Assembly (NCBI RefSeq): GCF_900188375.1
Contig: NZ_FZOO01000008.1
Span: 124,001 to 188,000 of the forward strand
Direction of reading: 5' to 3'
DNA length: 64,000 bases
From: Geodermatophilus pulveris
Lineage (GTDB): Bacteria; Actinomycetota; Actinomycetes; Mycobacteriales; Geodermatophilaceae
Shown here: in pieces, positions 17,891-25,313 of the stretch
Position numbering within the stretch: position 1 is the stretch's first letter
Layout: each line of letters begins with the position of its first letter
Notes under the pieces: generated by a model
Databases searched by the model: none
What the model was told of the DNA's origin: nothing
What the model saw: only the letters and a program-made list of their open reading frames with translations
Position numbers and translations under genes: made by a program

Positions 17891-17930
17891 GGTGGGCCCT
17901 CCCTGGTCGTCGTACGATCGGCGCATCCTT

Positions 17931-17970
17931 TTCTACGCCTCGTAGAAGGTAACTTCTACGAGGCGTAGAA
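17931..17970. promoter_or_regulatory. Tandem BlaI-type operators between cydA and blaI
   Basis: Two 17-bp palindromes, TTCTACGCCTCGTAGAA (17931-17947) and TTCTACGAGGCGTAGAA (17954-17970), are separated by 6 bp. They are inverted copies of each other, so the whole 40 bp is also a large palindrome. Centre spacing is 23 bp, about two helical turns, suggesting cooperative binding of two dimers. The position suits control of both cydA and blaI-M56. Confidence 0.85.
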
Positions 17971-18005
17971 GAGTCCGGGTGTGATGCGCAGGACAGGAGG
18001 AGCCC

Positions 18006-18371
18006 GTGGCGTCGCTGGGAGATCTGGAGCGCGCGGTCATGGACCGGCTGTGGTCGGCCGACGGCCCGCTGGCCGCGACCGAGCTGCGCGACGGCCTGGC
18101 CGGGCGCGGCCTGGCCCTGACCACCGTGCACACCGTGCTGTCCCGGCTGGAGCAGAAGGGCTTCGTCGTCCACGACGAGGGCCGGCCGCGGCGCTTCCGG
18201 GCCCGCGGCACCCGCGAGGACCACGCCGCCGAGCTCATGCACGAGGTGCTCGGGCAGGCCGGGGACCGGCAGGCGGTGCTCGCCCGCTTCGTCGGCGGCG
18301 TCGACCCCGACGAGGCGAGGCTGCTGCGCGCGCTGCTGGCCGCCGCCGGCCCGGGCGAGCCGACCGCCTGA
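18006..18371 (+). CDS. BlaI/MecI-family repressor
   Basis: A 121-residue winged-helix repressor. The DNA-binding part LGDLERAVMDRLWSADGPLAATELRDGL, followed by TTVHTVLSRLEQKGFV, is characteristic of BlaI/MecI/CopY, and the C-terminal tail would dimerise and hold the protease-sensitive site. GTG 18006 has AGGAGG upstream. The M56 peptidase gene follows after 10 bases. Family knowledge: the peptidase partner inactivates the repressor. No beta-lactamase gene is present; the adjacent operators face cydA, so respiratory control is the likelier role. Confidence 0.92.
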   Translation: MASLGDLERAVMDRLWSADGPLAATELRDGLAGRGLALTTVHTVLSRLEQKGFVVHDEGRPRRFRARGTREDHAAELMHEVLGQAGDRQAVLARFVGGVDPDEARLLRALLAAAGPGEPTA

Positions 18372-18381
18372 CCGGCGCCCG

Positions 18382-19311
18382 ATGCTGCCCGCCACCGCCG
18401 CGGCCCTCGCCGTGCTGGCCGCGCTGCTGGCCTGGCCGGTGCCGGCGCTGCTGGCCCGCGCCGGCTGGCCGCCCCGCGACCCGCTGGTCGCGCTGGTCTG
18501 CTGGCAGGCGCTCGGGCTGGCCGGCGGCCTGTCCATCATCGGCGCGCTGCTGGTGCACGGGCTGGCGCCGTGGGGCGCCTCGCTGCCCGAGGCGCTCGGC
18601 GCGGTGCTCACCGGCCGGCCGGCCGGGACACCGGTCCGCGGCGACCACTGGACCACCCTGACCCTCGCCGGCGTGCTGGCCACCGAGCTGCTCGGCGTGC
18701 TGCTGCTGTCCTGGGTGCGCACCGCGCGCACCCGGCGGCGGCACCGGGAGCTGCTGGAGCTGGTGGTGCAGCCGGCCGCGCTGCCGGACGCCCGGCTGCT
18801 GGAGCACCCCGCCCCGGTGGCGTTCTGCATCCCCGGCGCGCGGCCGCTGCTGGTGCTGTCCTCGGGGATGGTCGCCGAGCTGGACGACGCCGCGCTGGCC
18901 GCCGTCGTCGCGCACGAGCGGGCGCACCTCCGTGAGCACCACCACCTCTACCTGCTGCCGTTCGTGGCCTGGGAGGCGGCGCTGCCGGTGCTGCCCGCCG
19001 CGGCCCGGGCGCACGCCGCGGTGCGCACGCTGGTGGAGATGCGCGCCGACGACGTCGCGCTGGCCTCGCTCCCCGGGCCCGCGCCCCGGCGCACGCTGGC
19101 CCGCGCCATCGTGGTGGCGGCCGGTGGCGCCGGGGGAGCGGGGGTGCCCTCGGGGGCCCTGGCGGTCACCGGCAGTGCGGTCGGGGACCGGGTGGTCCGG
19201 CTGCTGCAGCCGCCGGCGCCCCTGCCCGGCTGGGCCCGCGCGCTCGCGCTGCTGTCGGCGGGCCTGCTGCTGCTGGTGCCGACCGCGCTGCTGCTCCTCC
19301 CGGCGCTGTGA
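18382..19311 (+). CDS. M56-family (BlaR1-like) membrane zinc metallopeptidase
   Basis: Integral membrane peptidase of 309 residues with helices near 5-22, 30-60, 95-115, a hydrophobic stretch around 195 and a C-terminal helix (about 285-308). The zinc motif HERAH begins at His178. Unlike BlaR1 it has no C-terminal penicillin-binding sensor domain, so its inducer is unlikely to be a beta-lactam sensed directly. It forms an operon with the BlaI-type repressor, which it probably cleaves. It may respond to a membrane or respiratory signal (inference from the cyd neighbour). Confidence 0.88.
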   Translation: MLPATAAALAVLAALLAWPVPALLARAGWPPRDPLVALVCWQALGLAGGLSIIGALLVHGLAPWGASLPEALGAVLTGRPAGTPVRGDHWTTLTLAGVLATELLGVLLLSWVRTARTRRRHRELLELVVQPAALPDARLLEHPAPVAFCIPGARPLLVLSSGMVAELDDAALAAVVAHERAHLREHHHLYLLPFVAWEAALPVLPAAARAHAAVRTLVEMRADDVALASLPGPAPRRTLARAIVVAAGGAGGAGVPSGALAVTGSAVGDRVVRLLQPPAPLPGWARALALLSAGLLLLVPTALLLLPAL

Positions 19312-19320
19312 GCGACGCGG

Positions 19321-20223
19321 TCAGCGGCTGGCCGCGCCGAGGGTGGTCGGGACGTCGGTGCCGGTGAGCTCGGCCGACGCGGTCCACAGCCGGGCCGCCG
19401 TCGCCAGGTCGCTGGCCGCCCGGCTGCGGCCGACCAGCGTCGGGTACCCGCGCATCTCCAGCGGGCCGTCGGGGCCGGTGTAGCTGCCGCCGGGCAGGTC
19501 GGCGGTCGCCGCGAACAGCAGCGGCAGGGCGCCCTGCTCGGCGTCCATGGCCAGCAGCCGGTTGCCCACGGCCATGACGCCGTCCTTGGCCCGGTTGCCG
19601 GTGCGGCTCTGCAGGTTCGTCGCCGACCACCCCGGGTGGGCGGCCAGCGCGCGGACGGGGGACCCGGCCGCGGTCAGCCGGCGCTGCAGCTCCAGGGTGA
19701 ACAGCAGGTTGGCCAGCTTGGACTGGCCGTAGGCGCGCTCGGGGGAGTAGCGCCGCCGCTCCCAGTTGGGGTCGTCGAGGGAGATCTCGCCCATGCGGTG
19801 CGCGCCGGAGGCGACGGTGACCACCCGGTCGGTGACCTGCGGCAGCAGCAGGTTCGTCAGCGCGAAGGGGCCGAGGTGGTTGGTGCCGAACTGCAGCTCG
19901 AAGCCGTCGGCGGTGCGGCCCGCCGGGACCATCATGATCCCGGCGTTGTTCACCAGGACGTCCAGCGGTCCGCGCCACGCCTCGGCGAAGGCGCGCACCG
20001 AGGCCAGGTCGGCGAGGTCCAGCCGGCGCACCTCGACGTCACCGGCCAGGCCCGCGGCCACGGCCGCGCCGCGCCCGGTGTCGCGGACGGCGAGGACGAC
20101 GCGCGCACCTGCGGCGGCGAGCTCGCGGGCGGTGACCAGGCCCAGCCCGCTGGTGGCGCCGGTGACGACGGCGGTGCGGCCGGCCTGGGAGGGGATGTCG
20201 GCGGTGGTCCAGCGACTCGTCAT
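19321..20223 (-). CDS. Short-chain dehydrogenase/reductase (retinol dehydrogenase-like)
   Basis: NAD(P)-dependent SDR of 300 residues. The N-terminal Rossmann motif TGATSGLG (residues 18-25), NNAGIM, and the catalytic YGQSKLANLL (Tyr-x-x-x-Lys) are intact, as in the light-dependent protochlorophyllide/retinol dehydrogenase-like group. Its substrate is not predictable. ATG 20223 lies 8 nt downstream of a -10 TACATT with a TTGCAC -35 at 17 bp, so it is nearly leaderless. It is divergent from a TetR regulator that probably represses it. Confidence 0.9.
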   Translation of the reverse strand: MTSRWTTADIPSQAGRTAVVTGATSGLGLVTARELAAAGARVVLAVRDTGRGAAVAAGLAGDVEVRRLDLADLASVRAFAEAWRGPLDVLVNNAGIMMVPAGRTADGFELQFGTNHLGPFALTNLLLPQVTDRVVTVASGAHRMGEISLDDPNWERRRYSPERAYGQSKLANLLFTLELQRRLTAAGSPVRALAAHPGWSATNLQSRTGNRAKDGVMAVGNRLLAMDAEQGALPLLFAATADLPGGSYTGPDGPLEMRGYPTLVGRSRAASDLATAARLWTASAELTGTDVPTTLGAASR

Positions 20224-20231
20224 GGTGAGTG

Positions 20232-20260
20232 AATGTAGTCGCTGCCAACAATGTGTGCAA
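20232..20260 (-). promoter_or_regulatory. Promoter of the SDR gene
   Basis: On the minus strand, -35 TTGCAC (20255-20260) and -10 TACATT (20232-20237) are separated by 17 bp. An inverted pair ATGTAG (20233-20238) and CTACAT (20264-20269) flanks the region and could be a TetR site overlapping the -10. Confidence 0.6.
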
Positions 20261-20273
20261 TGCCTACATCGAC

Positions 20274-20279
20274 TAGCCT
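20274..20279 (+). promoter_or_regulatory. -10 element TAGCCT for leaderless tetR
   Basis: TAGCCT is 7 nt before GTG 20287 and helps select that codon as the start. Confidence 0.45.
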
Positions 20280-20286
20280 GCCCGCC

Positions 20287-20895
20287 GTGCGGCACCCCGA
20301 CCAGCCCTACCACCACGGCGACCTGCGCGCCGCGCTGCTGGAGCGCGCGGCCGAGCAGCTGCGTACCGGGTCGCCGGCGGACCTGTCGCTGCGCCGGCTG
20401 GCCCGCGACCTCGGCGTCAGCCACGCCGCGCCGAGCCGGCACTTCCCCGACCGGAGGGCCTTCCTCGCCGCGCTCGCCGCGTCCGGCTGGCAGCGGCTGG
20501 ACGCCGGGCTGGCCGCCGCCGACCCCGGGCCGGACGCCGGCCTGCGGTCCCGGGTGCTGGCTCTCGGCCGGGCCTACGTCCGCTTCGCCACCTCGGAATC
20601 GGCGCTGCTGGAGCTGATGTCCGCCGGCAAGGCCACCGGCGAGGCCACCGGCGGGGGCACCGGCGGGGCGCCGCACGCGGCCGACGCGGTGTCCGGGCCG
20701 GCCCGGGTGGTGCTCGACGCCCAGCGCCGCGGCGAGGTCGTCCCGGGGGACCCGGAGACCCTGGCCACCGCGCTGTGGGCGGGCCTGCACGGGGTGGCCG
20801 CGCTGTCGGTCAGCGGCGCCCTGCCCGGCGCGGACGTCGACCGCCTGCTGGAGCGGACGGTCGACGCCCTGCTGGACGGCCTCCGCCCGCGCTGA
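20287..20895 (+). CDS. TetR-family transcriptional regulator
   Basis: TetR repressor of about 202 residues. The N-terminal helix-turn-helix runs through YHHGDLRAALLERAAEQL and LSLRRLARDLGVSHAAPSRHFPDRRAFLAAL; the C-terminal ligand domain resembles the TetR_C WHG group (TALWAGLHGVAAL near residue 165). GTG 20287 is chosen because the HTH starts about 5 residues later and a -10 TAGCCT precedes it. Upstream in-frame ATGs at 20251 and 20260 would overlap the SDR promoter. A low-complexity Gly/Thr loop (about 117-125) interrupts the C-terminal domain. It probably controls the divergent SDR gene. Confidence 0.85.
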   Translation: MRHPDQPYHHGDLRAALLERAAEQLRTGSPADLSLRRLARDLGVSHAAPSRHFPDRRAFLAALAASGWQRLDAGLAAADPGPDAGLRSRVLALGRAYVRFATSESALLELMSAGKATGEATGGGTGGAPHAADAVSGPARVVLDAQRRGEVVPGDPETLATALWAGLHGVAALSVSGALPGADVDRLLERTVDALLDGLRPR

Positions 20896-21099
20896 GGTGC
20901 CTCGTGCTCCCGTCCCGTCCCGCCGAGGGTGCCCCGCGCGGCCGCGCGCCGACCACCTCGACGCGGCCCCACCCGCCCGAGCGTGTGCGCGGAGGCGCCG
21001 TCCGAGCGGCCGGAACGCTGCCGCTGCGCCCACCGTCGCCGACCGGCAGTGGCCGTGCTGTCCACGGTGCTCCCGAGCAGGCCGCCCGAGGACGACCGA

Positions 21100-21330
21100 T
21101 CAGTCGACGGACAGCCGCAGGTAACGCCCACGCGTCAGGACGTGCCAGAACTGGGAGGCGTTGCCTCCCGGCTCCACGGTCAGGTGGACCGGTCGGCCGA
21201 CGACCGCCTCGACGCGCACCGTCTCGCTGCCCGTGCAGTCGATCGTGGCCCTGACCTCATGTACCCCCGGCGGCACCGTGAGGTCGGCTCGTGCGCCGCG
21301 GCTGACCCGTCCGACGCGCATGCCGTCCAC
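21100..21330 (-). CDS. Small conserved-type hypothetical protein, possibly lacking its true start
   Basis: From GTG 21330 the frame encodes 76 residues (VPPGVHEVRATIDCTGSETV, later FWHVLTRGRYLRL). The pattern resembles small actinobacterial beta-rich proteins that begin with an Ile/Val-x-Arg strand, a DxYRDRLRxYxIxVDG segment and a PPGxHEV turn. That N-terminal segment is present in frame upstream of the GTG (DYRDRLRSYWIEVDG), yet no ATG, GTG or TTG occurs between it and the in-frame stop at 21451-21453; a CTG at 21442-21444 is the only near-start. Either an unusual start, an assembly error or a decayed 5' end is possible. Function unknown. Confidence 0.5.
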   Translation of the reverse strand: MDGMRVGRVSRGARADLTVPPGVHEVRATIDCTGSETVRVEAVVGRPVHLTVEPGGNASQFWHVLTRGRYLRLSVD

Positions 21331-21671
21331 CTCGATCCAGTACGACCGGAGCCGGTCCCGGTAGTCACCCGGCGGCCGCCGGACCGCGATCGTCGCTGCG
21401 TCGTCCGCGTCGACGGGCCTGACCTGCGGGCGTCCGTGGCGCAGTCGCTGTCACGCGGTCGGGCGACCTGCGGGGACGTCGGTGGACGGGTCGCCCACCG
21501 AGACCGCGCGCCCGTTGGGCGGCGCGCAGCACACCCCGTCGGAGCCCGGCCGGCCGCCGTCGAGCGGGCCCGTCGGCCCCTCGGCGCGGGGTGTCGCGGC
21601 AGGTGCACCCGGGGTAGTGGCAGCGCTCCGCCGCCCGGACCCGGGTGGCGGTCCTCGACGGGGAGGTCGGC
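21331..21671. other. Gap of about 340 bp before the lysine-rich gene
   Basis: The left 120 bp is the open upstream extension of the small minus-strand gene. The remainder is GC-rich, with no convincing gene, promoter pair or terminator; only the ribosome-binding site GGGGAGG of the next gene (21660-21666) is recognisable. Confidence 0.5.
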
Positions 21672-21821
21672 GTGGCCGGGAAGAGTGGCAAGGGGAGCGA
21701 CACGGCGAAGAAGGCGAACGCCAAGGCCGACGAGGAGGGCAAGAAGAACCCCCGTACGAGCTCGGCCGCCCGGAGCGAGCTGGGCAAGAAGGGTGGGAAG
21801 AAGGGCGGCAAGAAGTCCTGA
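21672..21821 (+). CDS. Lysine/glycine-rich microprotein
   Basis: A 49-residue very basic protein starting GTG 21672, with GGGGAGG five bases upstream. Lysine clusters (GKSGKGSDTAKKANAKA) are followed by a C-terminal tail of three GKKGGKK-like repeats. In a genome this GC-rich, a run of AAG lysine codons in one frame with a good ribosome-binding site is unlikely to be accidental. It could bind nucleic acid or be a small stress protein; I do not recognise a named family. Confidence 0.65.
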   Translation: MAGKSGKGSDTAKKANAKADEEGKKNPRTSSAARSELGKKGGKKGGKKS

Positions 21822-22024
21822 CCGGTCCCCCCGCACGCGCGGGGCGGCCCGCGGTCGAGCCGACACGTCGACCTGCCGCCGTGTCGACGAGTCGACCGGC
21901 CGCGCGACGGGTCGCCCCTGACCAGCGCGCGCGGGAGGATGGGCCCGACCAGGGGTCGGACGGGACCTCCGGCCACGGGTGGGACGCGGTGCGCGACGGG
22001 GCGTCCGCCGGGACGGAGGTGCGG

Positions 22025-24106
22025 GTGTCCGACGGGCTGTACGTGACCGGGTGCGAGCCGGGGACGGGCAAGTCCGCCGTCGCCCTGGGGGTCTTCGAGC
22101 TGCTCGCCCGGCGGGTCGGCCGGCTGGGCGTCTTCCGGCCGGTGGTCACGGCGGCGGACGGCGCCGACCGGGTCGTCGACCTGCTGCTGCCGCGGTCCCC
22201 GGAGCCGCGGCCGCCGTACGAGGCGTGCCTGGGCGTCCCGTACGCCGACGTCCTGGCCGACGAGGACCGTGCCGTCTCCGAGGTCGTCGACCGCTACCGC
22301 GCCCTGGCCGCCCGCTGCGACCGGGTGCTGGTCGTCGGCACCGACTTCACCGAGGCGGGCGCCGCCGGAGAGCTCGCGCTCAACGCGCGGATCGCGGTCA
22401 ACCTGGGGCTCCCGGTCCTGGCCGTCGTCTCCGGGCACGACCGGACGGCGGCCGGCATCCGGTCGGCCGCCGACGTCGGGGTGGCTGCGATGCGGTCGGC
22501 CGGCTGCGAGGTCGTCGCCGTGGTCGCCAACCGGGTCGACCCGCGGGAGGTCGCCGCGGCACCGGCCACGGCCGCCGGCGGCCTGCCGGTCTGGGCCCTG
22601 CCGGAGGCCCCGGTGCTCACCGCGCCGACCGTCGCCGAGATCGCCGAGGCCTGCGACGGCGAGCTGCTGGCCGGCGACGCCGCGACACTGTCGCGGGAGA
22701 CCTCCGGCGTGCTCGTGGGGGCCATGACGCTGCCCAACCTGCTCGACCGGCTGGTCGGCGACGTCGTCGTCATCACCCCGGGCGACCGCGCCGACGTGCT
22801 GCTCGGCGTGCTCGCCGCGCACCTGTCCGGCGGGCTGCCGGCACCGGCCGGCGTGGTCCTCACCGGCGGCATCCCGCCGGCGCCCCGGGTGCTCGAGCTG
22901 GTCGAGACGCTGCCCACCGGGCTGCCGGTGGTGCTCACCGCGCAGGACACCTACGCCACGGCGTCCACCGCGGCCGCCGTGCCGGGGCGGATCACGCCGG
23001 AGGCGACCCGCAAGGTGGACACGGCCCTGGCGCTGTTCGAGGCGCACGTCGACGGGGCGGACCTGCTCGACCGGGTCGCGGTGTCGCAGCCGCGGGTCCG
23101 GACGCCGCTGATGTTCGAGTACGAGCTGCTCGACCGCGCGCGCAGCGACCGCCGGCGGATCGTGCTGCCCGAGGGCACCGACGAGCGCGTCCTGCGCGCC
23201 GCGGAGAAGCTGCTGCGCCGCGGCGTCGTCGACCTCACCCTGCTCGGCGCGCCGGAGGAGGTCCGCGCTGCGGCCGCCCGCGCCGGCGTCGACGTCGAGG
23301 GCGCGGAGCTGGTCGACCCGTTCGACCCGGAGCTGCGCGAGCGGAACGCCGTCGAGTACGCCCGCCGCCGAGCGCACAAGGGCGTGCCCATGGACCAGGC
23401 CCGCGACGTGGTCGTCGACGTCTCCTACGCCGGCACGCTGATGGTCGCCCTCGGCACGGCCGACGGCATGGTGTCCGGTGCCGCGCACACCACCGCGCAC
23501 ACCATCCGGCCGGCCCTGGAGGTGATCCGGACGGTCGAGGGCGTGCCGATCGTCTCCAGCGTCTTCTTCATGTGCCTGGCCGACCGGGTGCTGGTCTACG
23601 GCGACTGCGCGGTCAACGTGCACCCCACGGCCGAGCAGCTGGCCGCGATCGCGGTCTCCTCGGGGCGCACCGCCGCGCAGTTCGGCGTGGAGCCGCGGGT
23701 GGCCATGCTGTCCTACTCGACCGGGCGGTCGGGCAGCGGCGCGGACGTCGACCGGGTGCGCGCGGCCACCGACCTGGTGCGCCAGCAGGCCCCGGACCTC
23801 TCCGTCGAGGGTCCCATCCAGTACGACGCCGCCGTGGACGCCAGCGTCGCCCGCGCCAAGCTGCCCGGCAGCGCCGTCGCCGGGCGGGCGACGGTGTTCG
23901 TCTTCCCGGACCTCAACACCGGGAACAACACCTACAAGGCGGTGCAGCGCAGTGCGGGGGCCGTGGCGGTCGGGCCGGTCCTGCAGGGCCTGCGCCGGCC
24001 GGTCAACGACCTGTCCCGCGGAGCGACCGTGCAGGACATCGTGAACACCGTCGCCATCACCGCGATCCAGGCCCAGCGGCAGGCTCCACAGCAGGCCCGG
24101 CCGTGA
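22025..24106 (+). CDS. pta: Phosphate acetyltransferase
   Basis: Converts acetyl-CoA and phosphate to acetyl phosphate in the Pta-AckA acetate pathway. The long (693-residue) Pta form has an N-terminal P-loop dethiobiotin synthetase-like domain (GCEPGTGKSAVALG, residues 9-22), a middle DRTGG-like domain (about 210-320) and a C-terminal PTA_PTB domain (about 365-690) with RIVLPEGTDERVLRAAEKL, a VSGAAHTTAHTIRPAL active-site segment and FPDLNTGNNTYKAVQR. GTG 22025 is chosen for the GGAGG a few bases upstream; GTG 22019 is a near alternative. Its stop overlaps the ackA start by GTGA. Confidence 0.96.
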   Translation: MSDGLYVTGCEPGTGKSAVALGVFELLARRVGRLGVFRPVVTAADGADRVVDLLLPRSPEPRPPYEACLGVPYADVLADEDRAVSEVVDRYRALAARCDRVLVVGTDFTEAGAAGELALNARIAVNLGLPVLAVVSGHDRTAAGIRSAADVGVAAMRSAGCEVVAVVANRVDPREVAAAPATAAGGLPVWALPEAPVLTAPTVAEIAEACDGELLAGDAATLSRETSGVLVGAMTLPNLLDRLVGDVVVITPGDRADVLLGVLAAHLSGGLPAPAGVVLTGGIPPAPRVLELVETLPTGLPVVLTAQDTYATASTAAAVPGRITPEATRKVDTALALFEAHVDGADLLDRVAVSQPRVRTPLMFEYELLDRARSDRRRIVLPEGTDERVLRAAEKLLRRGVVDLTLLGAPEEVRAAAARAGVDVEGAELVDPFDPELRERNAVEYARRRAHKGVPMDQARDVVVDVSYAGTLMVALGTADGMVSGAAHTTAHTIRPALEVIRTVEGVPIVSSVFFMCLADRVLVYGDCAVNVHPTAEQLAAIAVSSGRTAAQFGVEPRVAMLSYSTGRSGSGADVDRVRAATDLVRQQAPDLSVEGPIQYDAAVDASVARAKLPGSAVAGRATVFVFPDLNTGNNTYKAVQRSAGAVAVGPVLQGLRRPVNDLSRGATVQDIVNTVAITAIQAQRQAPQQARP

Positions 24107-25296
24107 CCGTGCTGGTGCTCAACGCCGGGTCGTCCTCGCTCAAGTACGCCGTCGTCGACGTCGGGGGCGGGACGTCGCTGGCGTCCGGGCTGGCCGAGCG
24201 GATCGGCCAGCCCACCGGGCGGCTCACCCACCGCGGCCCCGGCGGCGTCCCGCGGGTGACCGAGCGCCCGCTGCCGGACCACGCCGCCGCACTGGCGGCC
24301 GCCCTCGACGCCTTCGCCGACGCCGGGCCGGACCTCGCCGGCGTCGGGCTGACGGCCGTGGCGCACCGCGTCGTGCACGGCGGCACCCGGTTCGCCACGC
24401 CGGTCCGCGTCGACGACGGGGTGCTCGCCGCCGTCCGCGACCTCGCGGCGCTGGCCCCGCTGCACAACCCGGTCAACGCGACCGGCATCGAGGTCGCCCG
24501 GCGGGCGTTCCCGGGGCTGCCGCACGTGGCGGTGTTCGACACGGCGTTCCACCAGACGCTCCCCTCCCACGCGCACACCTACGCGGTGCCGCGGCAGTGG
24601 GCCCGCGAGCACGGCGTCCGCCGGTACGGGTTCCACGGCACGTCGCACGCGTACGTGTCCCGCCGGGCGGCCGAGGTTCTCGGCCGCCCGGTGGCCGACA
24701 CCAACGTGGTCGTATTGCACCTGGGCAACGGGGCCAGCGCCGCCGCGGTCGCCGGCGGGCGCAGCGTGGACACCTCGATGGGGCTCACCCCGCTGGAGGG
24801 CCTGGTCATGGGCACCCGCTCCGGCGACGTCGACCCGGCGGTGGTGGCGCACCTGCGCCGGACGGCGGGCCTGGACGCCGACGCCGTCGACCGCGCGCTC
24901 AACTCCTCCAGCGGCATGCTGGCCCTGGCCGGGCACAGCGACCTGCGCGAGGTGCACCGCCTGGCCGCGGCCGGCGACGAGGCGGCCGCGCTGGCCCTCG
25001 ACGTCTTCTGCCACCGCGTCCGCAAGTACGTCGGCGCCTATCTGGCGGTGCTCGGCCGCACCGACGCCGTGGTGTTCACCGCCGGGATCGGCGAGAACGA
25101 CGCCGTCGTCCGGGCCCGCTCGCTGGCCGGGCTGGAGACGCTGGGCATCGTGGTCGACCAGGCACGCAACGCCGCCCCGTCGCGGGCGGCCCGGGTGGTC
25201 TCCGCCGACGGCAGCCCGGTCGCCGTCCTCGTCGTCCCCACCGACGAGGAGCTGGAGATGGCCCGGCAGGCCGCCGCGCTGCTGGACGGCGGCTGA
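24103..25296 (+). CDS. ackA: Acetate kinase
   Basis: Transfers phosphate from acetyl phosphate to ADP, releasing acetate (or the reverse during acetate assimilation). The 397-residue protein begins VLVLNAGSSSLKYAVVD, the ASKHA phosphate-1 loop, and contains HRVVHGG, VFDTAFHQT (catalytic-region Asp), RRYGFHGTSHAYV (His site), HLGNGASAAAV and FTAGIGEND. Length and all motifs are standard. GTG 24103 overlaps the pta stop, so the pair is translated together. Confidence 0.97.
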   Translation: MTVLVLNAGSSSLKYAVVDVGGGTSLASGLAERIGQPTGRLTHRGPGGVPRVTERPLPDHAAALAAALDAFADAGPDLAGVGLTAVAHRVVHGGTRFATPVRVDDGVLAAVRDLAALAPLHNPVNATGIEVARRAFPGLPHVAVFDTAFHQTLPSHAHTYAVPRQWAREHGVRRYGFHGTSHAYVSRRAAEVLGRPVADTNVVVLHLGNGASAAAVAGGRSVDTSMGLTPLEGLVMGTRSGDVDPAVVAHLRRTAGLDADAVDRALNSSSGMLALAGHSDLREVHRLAAAGDEAAALALDVFCHRVRKYVGAYLAVLGRTDAVVFTAGIGENDAVVRARSLAGLETLGIVVDQARNAAPSRAARVVSADGSPVAVLVVPTDEELEMARQAAALLDGG

Positions 25297-25313
25297 GCGG
25301 GCAGGCTCGCGGG

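Noticed and set aside
18006-19311. Beta-lactam resistance locus (BlaI/BlaR)
   Set aside because: No beta-lactamase or PBP gene is present, and the M56 protein lacks the penicillin-binding domain; operators face cydA.
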